From contig JAKSYS010000533.1 in NCBI GenBank assembly GCA_022925895.1, positions 1 to 43,425 of the forward strand: DNA of 43,425 nt. Direction: 5' to 3'. The position numbers and the translations under genes were made by a program. Shown piece by piece: positions 32,148-42,016 of the stretch; position 1 is the stretch's first letter, and every line of letters starts with the position of its first letter. The DNA comes from Fragilaria crotonensis. Its lineage: Eukaryota > Bacillariophyta > Fragilariophyceae > Fragilariales > Fragilariaceae. The notes under the pieces were generated by a model. The model did not search any database. It saw nothing but the letters and a program-made list of their open reading frames with translations, and had not been told where the DNA came from.

Positions 32148-33371
32148 TCACTCATCATCATCTTCATCAGAGATAGCTGCAAGGGCCTTGGAGAGCTTCA
32201 TGTTGGGCTTGTTGGCATTAGCAAACTTGTTGCCCTGTTCCATCCTGATAGGAGCCTTGAAACCAATCCCTTTACACTCAGAGGGCCTGTGCCTGGTCCA
32301 TCTGTTGTGATTAGGGCACCAATGGTAGTCCTTGCCTTCCACAGTCTTGTGTTGCTCACCATTCTTGGGAGGAACACTCATCCATGTTGGTTGATTCTCC
32401 ATCCTTGGCTTGCCCTTGCCCTTGCCTTTCTTGTTGTTCCCCTGCTTGAAGTCCTTCTTTCCACCTCCATTAGGCCTGCCTGTTGGATTAGGCTTCTTCT
32501 GGGACATCAGGGTGTTGACTTGGGCTTGTAAGGCAATGATGGTTTCCTCCTCTGTAGTTCTCTGACACCACTGCTCTGACTCTTTCCTGGTTTTGAACTT
32601 GTTGATAGCCCAATCCATGAGCTGCTGGTAGTCAACCTGACCGCCTTCCTCATATAGGTCTTCCTTCTTCTTGATGTATTCCACAAATTCAGCATCCTTG
32701 CAAGCCTTGTAACCCTTAAAAAGGTTGACCAGAAGATCTTGAGTTTGCTCTCCTCTGGCATGAAGCTTGCTAACCAAACCAATGACATAATCATTAAAAT
32801 GCTCAATGTCAGAGTCCTGTTCACGCATGGCATGATCAAGATTGGAAAGTTTGGTCCTGACACTTGTAATTGTGGCCCTAGTATCAACATGTGACACCAT
32901 GATGATGACCTTGAGGAGGACAGGGCCTGAGCCTTTGCCTCCAAACATGAAGGGAAGAACATTGCCTCTGGTCCTGACTTGCTTCTGAGCTTCATCAGTC
33001 AGAGAATTCATGAGACAATGATACATCATGAAGGAATCTTGAGCCTCTCTGGTGTCCTCATGCATGTAGGTGAGGGCATGGTTGCAGACATCTTGATAAG
33101 AAATCTCACCATAAGACTCAATGAGGTCCTTGGATAGAGCTACATCACCTTGGCTTGGAATGCTCAAGATGTTGAGCCAGTCAAAGACAATAGATCTGTC
33201 CCTGGCTTGATCCAAGAAGAGCTGAAGGTTGTCGGGCTTGCAGTCAAACTTGATAGACAAAGCCTCTGTGCCAGCTTTGAAGAGCTTAGCAGCAGACTGG
33301 TCAGAGTAGTTGAGAACATCAGGATTAGCAAAGGCTGGAGCCAATGCAAAGTGAGGTGCTTGAGCAGCCAT
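32148..33371 (-). CDS. copia-2 gag polyprotein
   Basis: Nucleocapsid protein that packages element RNA. The Met at 33371 gives MAAQAPHFALAPAF; an upstream Met at 33389 is also in frame. The 407 codons stay open. The front half is a helical copia gag (YGEISYQDVCNHALTYM, FMMYHCLMNSL, FNDYVIGLVSKLHA). Then a Gly/Lys/Asn-rich basic stretch and YHWCPNHNRWTRHRPSECKG, a noncanonical zinc knuckle C-X2-H-X5-H-X4-C. The tail is acidic (SDEDDDE). No frame break is seen. Confidence 0.88.
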   Translation of the reverse strand: MAAQAPHFALAPAFANPDVLNYSDQSAAKLFKAGTEALSIKFDCKPDNLQLFLDQARDRSIVFDWLNILSIPSQGDVALSKDLIESYGEISYQDVCNHALTYMHEDTREAQDSFMMYHCLMNSLTDEAQKQVRTRGNVLPFMFGGKGSGPVLLKVIIMVSHVDTRATITSVRTKLSNLDHAMREQDSDIEHFNDYVIGLVSKLHARGEQTQDLLVNLFKGYKACKDAEFVEYIKKKEDLYEEGGQVDYQQLMDWAINKFKTRKESEQWCQRTTEEETIIALQAQVNTLMSQKKPNPTGRPNGGGKKDFKQGNNKKGKGKGKPRMENQPTWMSVPPKNGEQHKTVEGKDYHWCPNHNRWTRHRPSECKGIGFKAPIRMEQGNKFANANKPNMKLSKALAAISDEDDDE

Positions 33372-33637
33372 GATGATCTTGGAGATCAAGAAATGATGAA
33401 GAACTTGACTTGGAAGAAGAGCTTGATGAGTGAGTGCAGCACTTGGCTTGCAATTGAGTGCTTATCAAGGATGTGCCAAAATTGAGTTTGAATGATCAGA
33501 ACTCAGCTTGAATGATCAAGACTTGAAGCACTTGGCTTATACTTAGCGCAGAGGAAGCGTAAAGTTTTATTCGAGGCGATGGGGCAACGAATAAGGGCTC
33601 TGAAACGACGAATTAGTTAAAAATAAATTAGTAGGAG

Positions 33638-33942
33638 TGTTATATTTTGCGATAGACTAATTGTGAGATCATGAAAACATGAAGGAAATGAAATTGGAAC
33701 AACCGAACGAGAGCTCTGAAGCTGCACTTTCCTTGTTCTTCTTGTTCTTTGATTATTCCCTGATTGTTCTTTGTTAGTTCTTCAGAATCCCATGGTAGAA
33801 TGGTTGGTTGAAAGATACTGAATCCCAGATGAATATAATGAAATATAAAGCATGTAAAATGTAGATTTGATGATGCACCAGTTTGTGTTCTCTTTTGAGG
33901 TCGGCTGGCGATTGTGCTTCCCATTTATGTGTCCGCGGAACA
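33638..33942 (-). repeat. Candidate 5' LTR of copia-2
   Basis: About 305 bp starting TGTTAT and ending GGAACA, so TGTT...AACA inverted ends. It lies 266 bp upstream of gag and coincides with a change in base composition at its right edge. There is no second copy in the window to prove it and no clear primer-binding site next to it. Confidence 0.3.
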
Positions 33943-34674
33943 TTCGACAATGACCGAAGAACAATGACGCAAACACTTACGAGAACGCGAACGCGAAGCG
34001 TGACTCAATCGTGCGAAAGAGAACCGAACCGTGACTCACTGAAACTTTGGTTGACGAACGGACGGAAGGAGAGGTAGAGTATGATCCACGACGGTAGTCG
34101 CCAATACTGTAGCTTTTTCTTTTAACAGAACTTCCTCAATATCACACCTTTTTCAGATATTCTTGATTCAGACTGTGTCTGGGAACGTTCTGCATCATTT
34201 GGTAAAGTTTGAAGGAAAACGAAAGATTTTTTAGTATTGCTCGAATTTCGGTCGTCTATCTATATGGTTTGTACCTGAAAATGGGCAATCGAAATGCGTA
34301 ACGAGGAAATGAGGTACTGTAGTACTGTAGTACTTTGTACTCGAGTACTCTACTGTCCTTAATGATTAATGAGGAATGGAAGTCCGATTAATTCTCCTGA
34401 ACTATGTCATACGTCATACGCATGGATCCTATTGCAATGCAAGGAAATGACGTCAAGCCGTACCAATCAGCACCATGCTCTCCCTATGTTACTATCTTAC
34501 TGGAGTACTGTATGACAGTAGGGAGCACGCGAAGAAAGGGTCAGTTCTATGACGTCATCCTCGACGTCATTTTCTTGCATTCTACATAGTAGTACTCGAA
34601 CCCCACCGTCAAATATCAGATCGTGTTGGTATGGTACAAGTGTATTATGACTAATAATGAATTTGTCATAGTAG
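33943..34674. other. Intergenic region
   Basis: Host-like composition with GTACTGTAGTACTGTAGTAC-type motifs near 34314-34345 and 34500. Several TGACGTCA-like words occur (TGACGTCA at 34450 and 34550 regions, ATGACGTCAT), resembling CRE/bZIP sites. No gene recognised. Confidence 0.4.
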
Positions 34675-34875
34675 GAGATCGGGGTAGAGTCGTGTTTCCA
34701 CTAAGTTTCCCTTATCATAACGGAAATTTAGTGGAAGGGAAAACTCAAATAAAATCGGAAATCAGAGATCCAGGTTGACTTTAAACAAGGGAAATTTCTA
34801 CTAAATTCTACGACAAGGATTCCTACTGAACATCAGTAAGATTCCGCTTTGAGTTCCTTTTTCATATATAAACTG

Positions 34876-35260
34876 TTGGTGCGTTGTTCTCACCAGATTT
34901 GGATTGTTGAGCACTGTCATTTCTACTGTTAGATTCGCCGTATCAATATTAGTCCATTGTCTAGAGAGAGGTCAGTCGTTTAGGGGCTACATCGCCGGTT
35001 TTGCAATCGTCGTCATGGCAAAATGAGAGGTGAAATTGATTTTTATTTGAGTGCGCAACAAAAAAGCGCGAAATTTTGAATAGAATTGAGGACAAGGATT
35101 CCTCGTGCTTCGTTCTCGACCAATTTAGATCTCTGAGCACTGTTGTTTCTTTGGTTGAGTCCGCCATGTTAATATTAGTCAACACATGATTGGTTGTTCG
35201 AGTTGTAGAAGTTGAAGCACCGGTATTGTAATCGTCGTCATGGCAGGAGAGAGATGACAA
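34876..35260. repeat. Diverged direct duplication of about 225-bp period
   Basis: Segments around 34876-35020 and 35110-35245 align with shared words GAGCACTGT, GCCATGTTAATATTAGTC or its variant, and AATCGTCGTCATGGCA at the same spacing. ACAAGGATTCCT precedes both (near 34813 and 35091). An old internal duplication of the fold-back element. Confidence 0.65.
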
Positions 35261-35449
35261 AATTTTTATGTAGGTGCCGACTAATTCGAACACATTCGTT
35301 GCCAGACTCTGTCCTCAGATACAAAGTCCTGCTTTGACCTACATAATTATGGTGCAAAGTGGAACTAAGAATGCATGAAATTGAACACGTGTAATGGAAT
35401 CTTGATAACAGAAACTTAGTGGAAATCAGCAGCTTCTAATTTCCACTAA

Positions 35450-36215
35450 GAGCATCCCCACCGCTGGCTCTATTTCTAAGATGGACATTTTGGTATAGAG
35501 CCTTTAGAAACCTATTATAGGACATATTTAGGTGTCTTTCTTGCACTGCTAGAGGGAGATTTTCTGCACATCTCATTTCAAAATAGCGCCGCGCCCCTTT
35601 GACTGCACATTCAATTCGATTTTTCCTGCACGAGCTGTTTTTTTGTTGGCAACACGGAATCAATCGATGTCAACCTCTACATTTACCCTCTATTGGTCGC
35701 CTCTATTGCCTAAAAAAGTACATACTGCCGGACAGAACCATGGTCATTCCCATGAGGAAAGCTACTGGTAGTAGGCGAGCGTCAATGCCGACATTGTCAA
35801 ACTCTATTGGTGCAAGCGTATCTGCGAGAAAATGAAGACATAGATGGAACACCAAATTGCGTCAGTCACGCTAAAATCGTTGGAATCCATGTTACAAAGT
35901 ATTGAATCCAATGGGTCGAATCATGAATCCAATGAATCAAACAGGGAAAAGGGAGGGGAGCTTAATTTACGGTGGGGAGCTATTCTTCAGAAAAATTGGT
36001 GAAAAATTGCTCCCCAACACCCCAACTTAAATATAGAGCCCCTCGGGAGCTATTTATATGATATTGGCCCAACAGGTGATAGCATTTTGGACAAAATTGT
36101 CCCTTATAAATAAGATTTCCGGAGAAATAGTAAATATAGAGCCAGCGGTGGGGATGCTCTTATAAATAAGATTTCCGGAGAAACAGTAAATATAGAGCCA
36201 GCGGTGGGGATGCTC
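35450..36215. mobile_element. PIF/Harbinger-type MITE with 24-bp TIRs and TAA duplication
   Basis: 35450-35473 starts GAGCATCCCCACCGCTGG and is exactly complementary over 24 bases to the right end finishing at 36215. TAA stands outside both ends (35447-35449 and 36216-36218), the TWA target duplication of PIF/Harbinger elements. The interior (766 bp total) has no transposase. The right end is present twice. Confidence 0.85.
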
Positions 36216-36216
36216 T
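36105..36216. repeat. 56-bp tandem duplication of the MITE right end
   Basis: 36105-36160 and 36161-36216 differ at one base (AAATAG versus AAACAG). Each ends with the full right TIR and TGCTCT, so the element has two usable right termini. Confidence 0.9.
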
Positions 36217-36480
36217 AAAATAAAGGCCCCAAAATCGCCTGGCTTTATCGGAAATTTTGAAACAAGAGTCACTAATTTGTTTCCGTTGTTTTGTCTCATA
36301 ACCGGTTCTGAGTCCAAATAGCAGAAACTTAAGTGGAAACACGACTCTACGCCCTGATCTCCTCTACTAGTAGTCTACTTGCATACTATTTCGTTTACGT
36401 GAGAGTTGAAAATGTCAGGTTGCACTACTAGACTACTGCAACAACAGTACTGGTAGAGAGGTGTATTAGGTATGATAGAC

Positions 36481-37218
36481 TACCAGTTAAAAATGGCTTT
36501 GAGTCATTAAAAAACACCATGTTGGACTAAAAGTTCTCAATGACAATCCGATGCAATGCAATTAACTTCAAGTGCCACTCATGTCGATCATGCTTTATGC
36601 TACCACATGGTTGAATCATTTCTATACTGGACAAAGAATTCATGAAGATATTGATGCTTTTAAAAGCGTCGCTTCGGTTTAATGGCTCTAAGCAATTTAC
36701 TAGTTTATATCCATACCTGAATATTTTTCAATATCTGTCGGTTGAGTTTTTTACTCCATTCAACATAATTTCATTGTCGTCTTCACCCAATTTCTTTGTA
36801 CTGCTACGCTGATTCTACGTCGCACATAGGTATCACGCCAAAACATGATGTAATTCATCACGTGAAGTACATGGCGCGGGAACTACAGTTAAGCAGATAT
36901 CTATATTTCTCGCAATCATTAAAAAAAATACTGCACGGAATGTCTACATAAAATTGGTGGCCCGGCTCAATGGTGGAAAATTTGAGATGTGCAAAATCTC
37001 CGAGGTGCCATCGTCCAGTGCGGTTAGCAAAACCCCGGCTTCCAAAATGCCTGTTTTGCACAGCAAAGGAACGCAGCTCCACATGGCAAGGAACATCATT
37101 GCCGTATGTCAAGAAGTAGTTAAAATGATATTGAGTACCTTTTTTGTAGACGTCGTGAAAATTACACTATTTAGTGGCTCAATTTTTTTTAAGGGTTCAA
37201 AGCCATTTTTAACTGGTA
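36481..37218. mobile_element. 0.7-kb TIR element, copy A (738 bp)
   Basis: The left end TACCAGTTAAAAATGGCTTT at 36481 is matched in inverse at the right end finishing at 37218. The interior has no family-level coding match. It aligns loosely with copy B (42017-42756): same length, and shared words such as TACTGGACAA near the left and GGCCCGGCT...GAAAATTTGAG near the right. Confidence 0.75.
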
Positions 37219-37696
37219 CCGTAGGTACAAGGTTTTACGTCATTCAGGGAGTCATGCACAGGGTCGACAATTTCGGCAGAAGAGGAGGACATTCGATAAA
37301 ATTCAACTCGAAATATCGATACTATTCGACTATTATGCAAATTTGCATAAATCTGGGCAATTCAAGTGGGTTGTCGAGGGCAATTCAACTGTTACGCAGT
37401 TTGGTAAGTGTCATCCCGACCACTGAAATCGTGATTGGGTCATTCGAGGAACAAGTGTTTGCGGAGTACTTGCAGTACTAAAGCTCTAGTAGAGTGAGAA
37501 CTACATGTGCTTGTTGTCAAATGCTCCCAACCATCGGAAGAATTTTTCGGAATGCATTCGCCGTGGGCCTGGTATAACTCCCGGTACAGCATAGTCAGGG
37601 CAATTCTACGATCAGTGGCGACGCCTTTTTCCGCCTTCGTGAAGTAAAAACTATTTGCGTGTAATGGTCACAATTCGTAACAAGTTCATCTGAATC
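37219..37696. other. Intergenic region upstream of the first orphan gene
   Basis: Follows the TIR element and should carry the promoter of the gene at 37697. Nothing else recognised. Confidence 0.4.
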
Positions 37697-38353
37697 ATGA
37701 ACATGAACTTGACAACTATCGACGATTCTCAAGGTTCCATCCGATGGAGCGAGGACAACTCAAACGCTTCTTTGTCTGCCAGCTTCTCCGATGTTATTAA
37801 CGACGATTACCTCATCGTCGACGGACTTATGGACGATTTTAATGGGTTGCTCGACATCGATGCATCAAGTATCTTTGACGAGCCAGAGGACGATGCCCAC
37901 AGCGAAAGCATCGATGGCTTCTCCGCCAGTCACCAGCACTTGATCAATGAGTACCGTCAAGACGAATTAATGAAGAAGAATGCCCGAGAAGATCGTTCAA
38001 GACCTCCTTCGCCGAAGCGACGACGATCCATCACATGTTCAACAATGGATACGTCCCCCACTCCTCCAATTTCTCCTTCGAAACCAACGCTTGATGACCT
38101 ACAGCTCCAATACAAGCTCGCCCTTGAACAGCTAGCGTTGTCCATGCGCAGATCTGAAATGACTAGGTCTGAAATTGTTAGCTACCGCAAAGCTGCTGAA
38201 ACCAAAGCTAAGCTTGAAGCGGCGCAGGCTCATCAGCTGAAGAACGCAGACCCGTTCTTAACCGGCTCACGTTCAACATTGACCGTGGGATTGGAGCAGT
38301 CTCGTCAGATGTTGAGAAACTACATGAACTTCATCCCAACTGCACCTTTTTAA
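37697..38353 (+). CDS. Unrecognised acidic/basic nuclear-looking protein, paralog A
   Basis: 218 codons, intact. The ATG at 37697 is followed soon by a second Met. The N-terminal 70 residues are acidic, with DDYLIVDGLMDDFNGLLDID and FDEPEDDAHSE. A basic Pro/Arg patch RSRPPSPKRRRS near 100-110 looks like a nuclear localisation signal. Ser/Thr/Pro sequence follows, then the most conserved part near 133-177: YKLALEQLALSMRRSEMTRS and RKAAETKAKLEAAQ, strongly helical and probably coiled-coil. The end is GLEQSRQMLRNYMNF. The gene at 41012-41691 is clearly related along its whole length. I know similar LA-SM-RSE-TR helices in other diatom predicted proteins but no function. Role in transcription or chromatin would be guesswork from charge pattern only. 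Confidence 0.75.
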   Translation: MNMNLTTIDDSQGSIRWSEDNSNASLSASFSDVINDDYLIVDGLMDDFNGLLDIDASSIFDEPEDDAHSESIDGFSASHQHLINEYRQDELMKKNAREDRSRPPSPKRRRSITCSTMDTSPTPPISPSKPTLDDLQLQYKLALEQLALSMRRSEMTRSEIVSYRKAAETKAKLEAAQAHQLKNADPFLTGSRSTLTVGLEQSRQMLRNYMNFIPTAPF

Positions 38354-39849
38354 AGAAAATGGATGGAATGCCGTTGTCGCGAAGTGTTAGGTTAGATTTA
38401 CATTTAGGTTTAGGGGTTGATTGAATTCTGTGCCACTGGTCATCGTATTGTTTGCTTATGATAGAAGTTTAATTCCGCACAAAGTCGTCAGTAAGTAGTA
38501 AAGACGACGGGTATTTTGCCTCTTGCTGAATCCATTACCAGCGTCGAACGCTACCGACTCCGCATTTGCTGGCCAGCGAACGGTCGCTTCCCAGGGTCGC
38601 ATGAAGTTCGTTGAAAACGAAATAATGTACCCAATGCTCGGAGCTCCAGCTCTATCCTCCGCGTCCAACGCTTTGTACTACTTTCAGCATTTGTTCAATC
38701 ACTTCATGGTGCATTGTGCGGATCCAACTTACCGAAGGGCAATGTGTTAAGCACTCTCAATATGTAAAACAATTAATTGTGAGTCTGGATTATATATTAC
38801 CGTCGTTGTGCCACCACAGGGACATCAGGGCATGCAGAAGTTATGTGCCTGCCTGGTACGCGTGATGTGTTTGATGTGTACCAGGAAGTTCATTACAGAG
38901 TCATGAAAAGTCATTGGCATCGACATAGTCATCCCAACGGAAATTTGGCACGGTCATGGGCACAGTCATCTCTCATAGATGACTACAGCATTAGATTCTT
39001 TGAAATTTACTGAATTTTCAATTTTCGTATGAATGTGCAATTATAGCACTTAATTGATACCGGAAGCATTGGAAGACAGGGCTCTGGGAGAAGTCATAAC
39101 GGTACGAAGGACTCGAGACATCGACTAAAAGGCACGAGTTGATCTGTACCAGACGCTCAAAACTACAGGCCTACATGGTCATTTCGATCATAACATTCGC
39201 AAGTTAATATTTTTTTCGGATTTATGTATGTAGGGTAACAATGGATAACATGACTCCAACTTTCGGGTCATACGACCTCCAAACGGGTTGCAAGTGTACC
39301 TCCGGTGCATCTTAAAAAAGTAACAAGAATTGTCGTACGTGCGAGTACATTTTGTACGTGACGGAAATTAGCGTCATCCGTTTTTTGCCGCATACAGCAC
39401 CATCTCAGAATAAGGTACTGTAGAACCTGGTACAAGTACGTGTGTACTAGGCCTCCGAGCACTTCGTTGATCTCATTACTGTTGTATGACGACCTGGTTA
39501 TCATGAAACACATCATGCTAACTCAATCAAAATCACAGCAGTAACTGATTCATAACATATTAAACTACCGCAGTCTCCACTCGACAGAGCTCGCTAAGCA
39601 TCTTCGAACTTGAGTTATGACTTGAGTCCCCACTCACTACTGTTAGCTTCATAGAGCCAGGACTACGAAACGTCAGGTCCTTTCCTGCTGCAGGACATTG
39701 CCGACACACCAACAGGTATTACATCATTGATGCAGACAGGGATTCCATAATTCCTTCTCATTGCCTCCGGGGGTGCTATGGAGTCGGGCATCAAAATACT
39801 CCATTTGACTGGCCAAGTAACGGTATGGCAGGAAGAAGTCAGTTTGTGA
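38354..39849. other. Non-coding stretch with a weak open frame
   Basis: 38523-38750 is open on the plus strand for 75 codons (ASNATDSAFAGQRTVASQGR, LFNHFMVHCADPTYRRAMC). It could be a small or partial protein but is not recognised. The remainder is AT-balanced with GTAC motifs near 39411-39450 and nothing else to name. Confidence 0.35.
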
Positions 39850-40305
39850 TCAAACAAACTCTCCGACGAAAAGTCGATCGAGAAGTTGAGATTCCCAACA
39901 TTGCGCCAGGCACAACACCTTCCCGAAGTGTTCAATAGCTAGCTGAAGTTTCATTGAGTGAGCCTTCAATGATTCCATTGTGGACCTGCCAGTCGGCAAT
40001 TCAATCCGGCTCTCAGTCTCATATTGTTGGTGGATCAGTCGGATGAGCACTCAGTAATGCCGATTACACGCAGTGATGTTTTCTCCTACGTTCCATCGCT
40101 ACTCCAACTCTTTCCTGACACAATGTCATTGTTGTCAACAGTGATCCCACCTGAATTACGATCAGATACGCCATCTGACATTCCATCAGAAGTTCCATCG
40201 GGTCCACAGGTATTTCCTCGATTATTGTCGTCGCAATCAGCAATTCCCTCAAGCCCACCATCGAGCATTCTATCTGACCAGCCAAGTGATGTTCCATAAA
40301 AATTC
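39850..40305 (+). pseudogene. Fragment of a PSDxPS-repeat protein
   Basis: Near 40160-40299 the plus strand reads ELRSDTPSDIPSEVPSGPQ and SSILSDQPSDVP, the Ser-Pro-Asp spacing typical of large secreted diatom proteins. Upstream, stops interrupt the frame and no signal peptide is visible. The 20-nt phrase AAAGTCRATCGAGAAGTTGAG appears at about 39868 and again at about 40326, bracketing the repeat, so a local duplication has shaped it. Probably a broken remnant. Confidence 0.5.
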
Positions 40306-41011
40306 CAATGGTGGTCGAACCAAAAGTCAATCGAGAAGTTGAGTCTTCAAAACCTCCTTCGCAAGTCCTCCGAGTAAATTGCTTGTAATATGAGTCGCCA
40401 TTGATTGCTGTGCTGACATCGGTAATTCATCCCGGTTACAAATCATAATCGTACATGTGGATTGCTCTCGTCAATCTCTCTCTAGAATGGGTGATGAGGA
40501 CGTGATAACTTGTCCCCGAAGGATGCAAGTTGGGTCGAACGTTCGGTAGTTGTTGTCGATGCTTCTGTGTTGTCATTGCTAATATAAAGCTGGACGTACC
40601 ATACCAGGACGTACGTGCGATACACGTGCTTACAAGTCTATACATGAGTGCCTTTCTGTGCATGACCTGTCTTGGTGGGGTGGATTTTAAACTCCAGTAG
40701 AGATGTACTAGGTTTGTACGACGGGACCCAGAGTTTTTGGATCCTGTAACTGTTTTTATCGGAGGTACACTTGCAACCCGTTTGGAGCTAGTACGCAGGA
40801 TGATGGATTTGTTTTTATGCCTTGTTGATGTAGTAGCAATTTATGAGCAAGAGTGATGAAAAAGATTTGATGAAACATGTGACTGATGGATAGTAGTAAT
40901 ATGTTACAATAGTGGAAGAGGCATCATGAAATTGGGTCGGGAGGAAGTAAACTGAGGTCAGCGTCGAACAACCCTGTCAATGTACTCATGGAGTTGCCCA
41001 AGGCGATACGA
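40306..41011. other. Intergenic region
   Basis: Between the PS-repeat fragment and the 3' end of the second orphan gene. The phrase TACACTTGCAACCCGTTTGGAG near 40768 resembles the inverse of CCAAACGGGTTGCAAGTGTACC near 39281. No gene recognised. Confidence 0.4.
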
Positions 41012-41691
41012 CTAGAAAGGTTGTGTTGTCGCTTGGGCCAGCAGTGACTTAAGCATTCGTCGCGCGACTGGTCAAGACCAGCAGTTAGCGTGGCGCTGTT
41101 TCCAATAAGGAAGTTCTCTGCATTCGAGACGGTCCTGTGTTGAGCGGCTTCAAATTTAGCCCGCGTTTCGGCTTCCTTACGTTGACGGATGATTTCGTTG
41201 CGAGTCATTTCTGATCGTCGCATGGATAGCGCGAGGTGCTGAAGAGCGTGCTTGTACTTATCTTGCAAGTCGCCATTTTCGTAGGCAAGATTCGGCATCG
41301 AAGAGAGAGGGGGGATAGAGGCGATGCACATCACTGATGACGGAGAAGCATAAGCAGTGTGCATCGCTTTAATTTTTTTAGGAGGTGGGGAAGATGCCCT
41401 TTCACTGTGCCTCTTGTACGAAGATGCCGGTTCCGTGAGGGAATCGTCCACATTCGCTTCACCAGAATCCTCAAATGCAGACGATGGGTTGATGTCGAGG
41501 AGACCCTCGAAATCGTCAACAATATCTAGGCCATTCATCAGGAGGTAGTCATCGTCTTCGTCGATTCTTGGGGGGAATTCCATGATATCGGAGAATTTTT
41601 TGTCGTCAGGGGTGCTCTCCATAATGGATTGAAAGCCGTCATCGCTGTGATTGGTGATCTTGGCATGGGTTTGATCGTTTTGTCGGCTCAT
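41012..41691 (-). CDS. Unrecognised acidic/basic nuclear-looking protein, paralog B
   Basis: Start MSRQNDQTHAKITNHSDD at 41691. It shares with the 37697 gene DDDYLLMNGLDIVDDFEGLLDINPSSAFED; a basic patch SSPPPKKIKAM; YKHALQHLALSMRRSEMTRN, RKEAETRAKFEAAQ; and TLTAGLDQSR. At the CGCGCG run 41063-41068 the frame changes by two bases. The other frame then reads MLKSLLAQATTQPF and stops at 41012, matching the paralog's end MLRNYMNFIPTAPF. The open frame that ignores this shift continues to 40924 with unrelated text. Corrected length would be about 225 residues against 218 for the paralog. The two genes face each other across 2.7 kb. Function unknown. Confidence 0.75.
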
Positions 41692-42016
41692 GGTCACCTA
41701 AAAGCGTTCTGGGCAGAACCTAAAGCGGCAGGTTATTGGTAGTGAGAGAAATATGAGGTCAAATTACGTACCCCGAGAAACACATGTACTACGTACTATT
41801 GTACTGTACGCCTCCTACGACTAAGTTGGAGCGTACTCCGAGTACTTGTATGCATACTGCATACTCGCCAGCATGTGTTGACGTGATGACGAATCTCCTT
41901 CCGCTGCCGCCGCGGCATCTGAAGGTCAGGCAGCAGGAAATCGAGAAAATAACGAGCTGAAACCGTCATTTACCGGATTCTGAGGACTCTTCTCTCGATG
42001 TCATACCCTGGTACGA
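41692..42016. other. Upstream region of paralog B
   Basis: GTAC-rich (GTACTACGTACTATTGTACTGTAC and GTACTCCGAGTACTTG near 41785-41846). Presumed promoter; no gene. Confidence 0.45.

Larger units (their letters stand above)
28806..33942 (-). mobile_element. Second Ty1/copia retrotransposon (copia-2), 3'-truncated
   Basis: On the minus strand gag, protease, integrase and reverse transcriptase follow in copia order from 33371 to about 28806. RT then stops short after FLGVQIDRINDNTF and is replaced in frame by the tyrosine-recombinase retroelement; copia RNase H and the 3' LTR are not seen. Gag is one open frame and integrase keeps its catalytic residues, so this copy is much younger than copia-1 and from a different lineage. 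A candidate 5' LTR lies at 33638-33942. Confidence 0.85.
34675..36361. mobile_element. Fold-back/TIR element, 1.7 kb, carrying a nested MITE
   Basis: The left end 34675-34709 is matched in inverse at 36324-36361, sharing GAGATC.GGG and TAGAGTCGTGTTTCCACT with three small gaps or substitutions. The sub-terminal word TTTCCACTAAG recurs in both orientations: 34696, complement 34724-34736, complement 35415-35426 and 35439-35450, giving hairpins inside the ends. No transposase is seen. A PIF-type MITE has inserted at 35450. The flanks left and right resemble each other inversely (TAGTAG / CTACTA), so exact ends are uncertain. Confidence 0.7.

Noticed and set aside
40924..41011. C-terminal extension of paralog B to 40924
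   Set aside because: The alternative frame after the CGCGCG run matches the paralog's C-terminus and stops at 41012, while the extension matches nothing.
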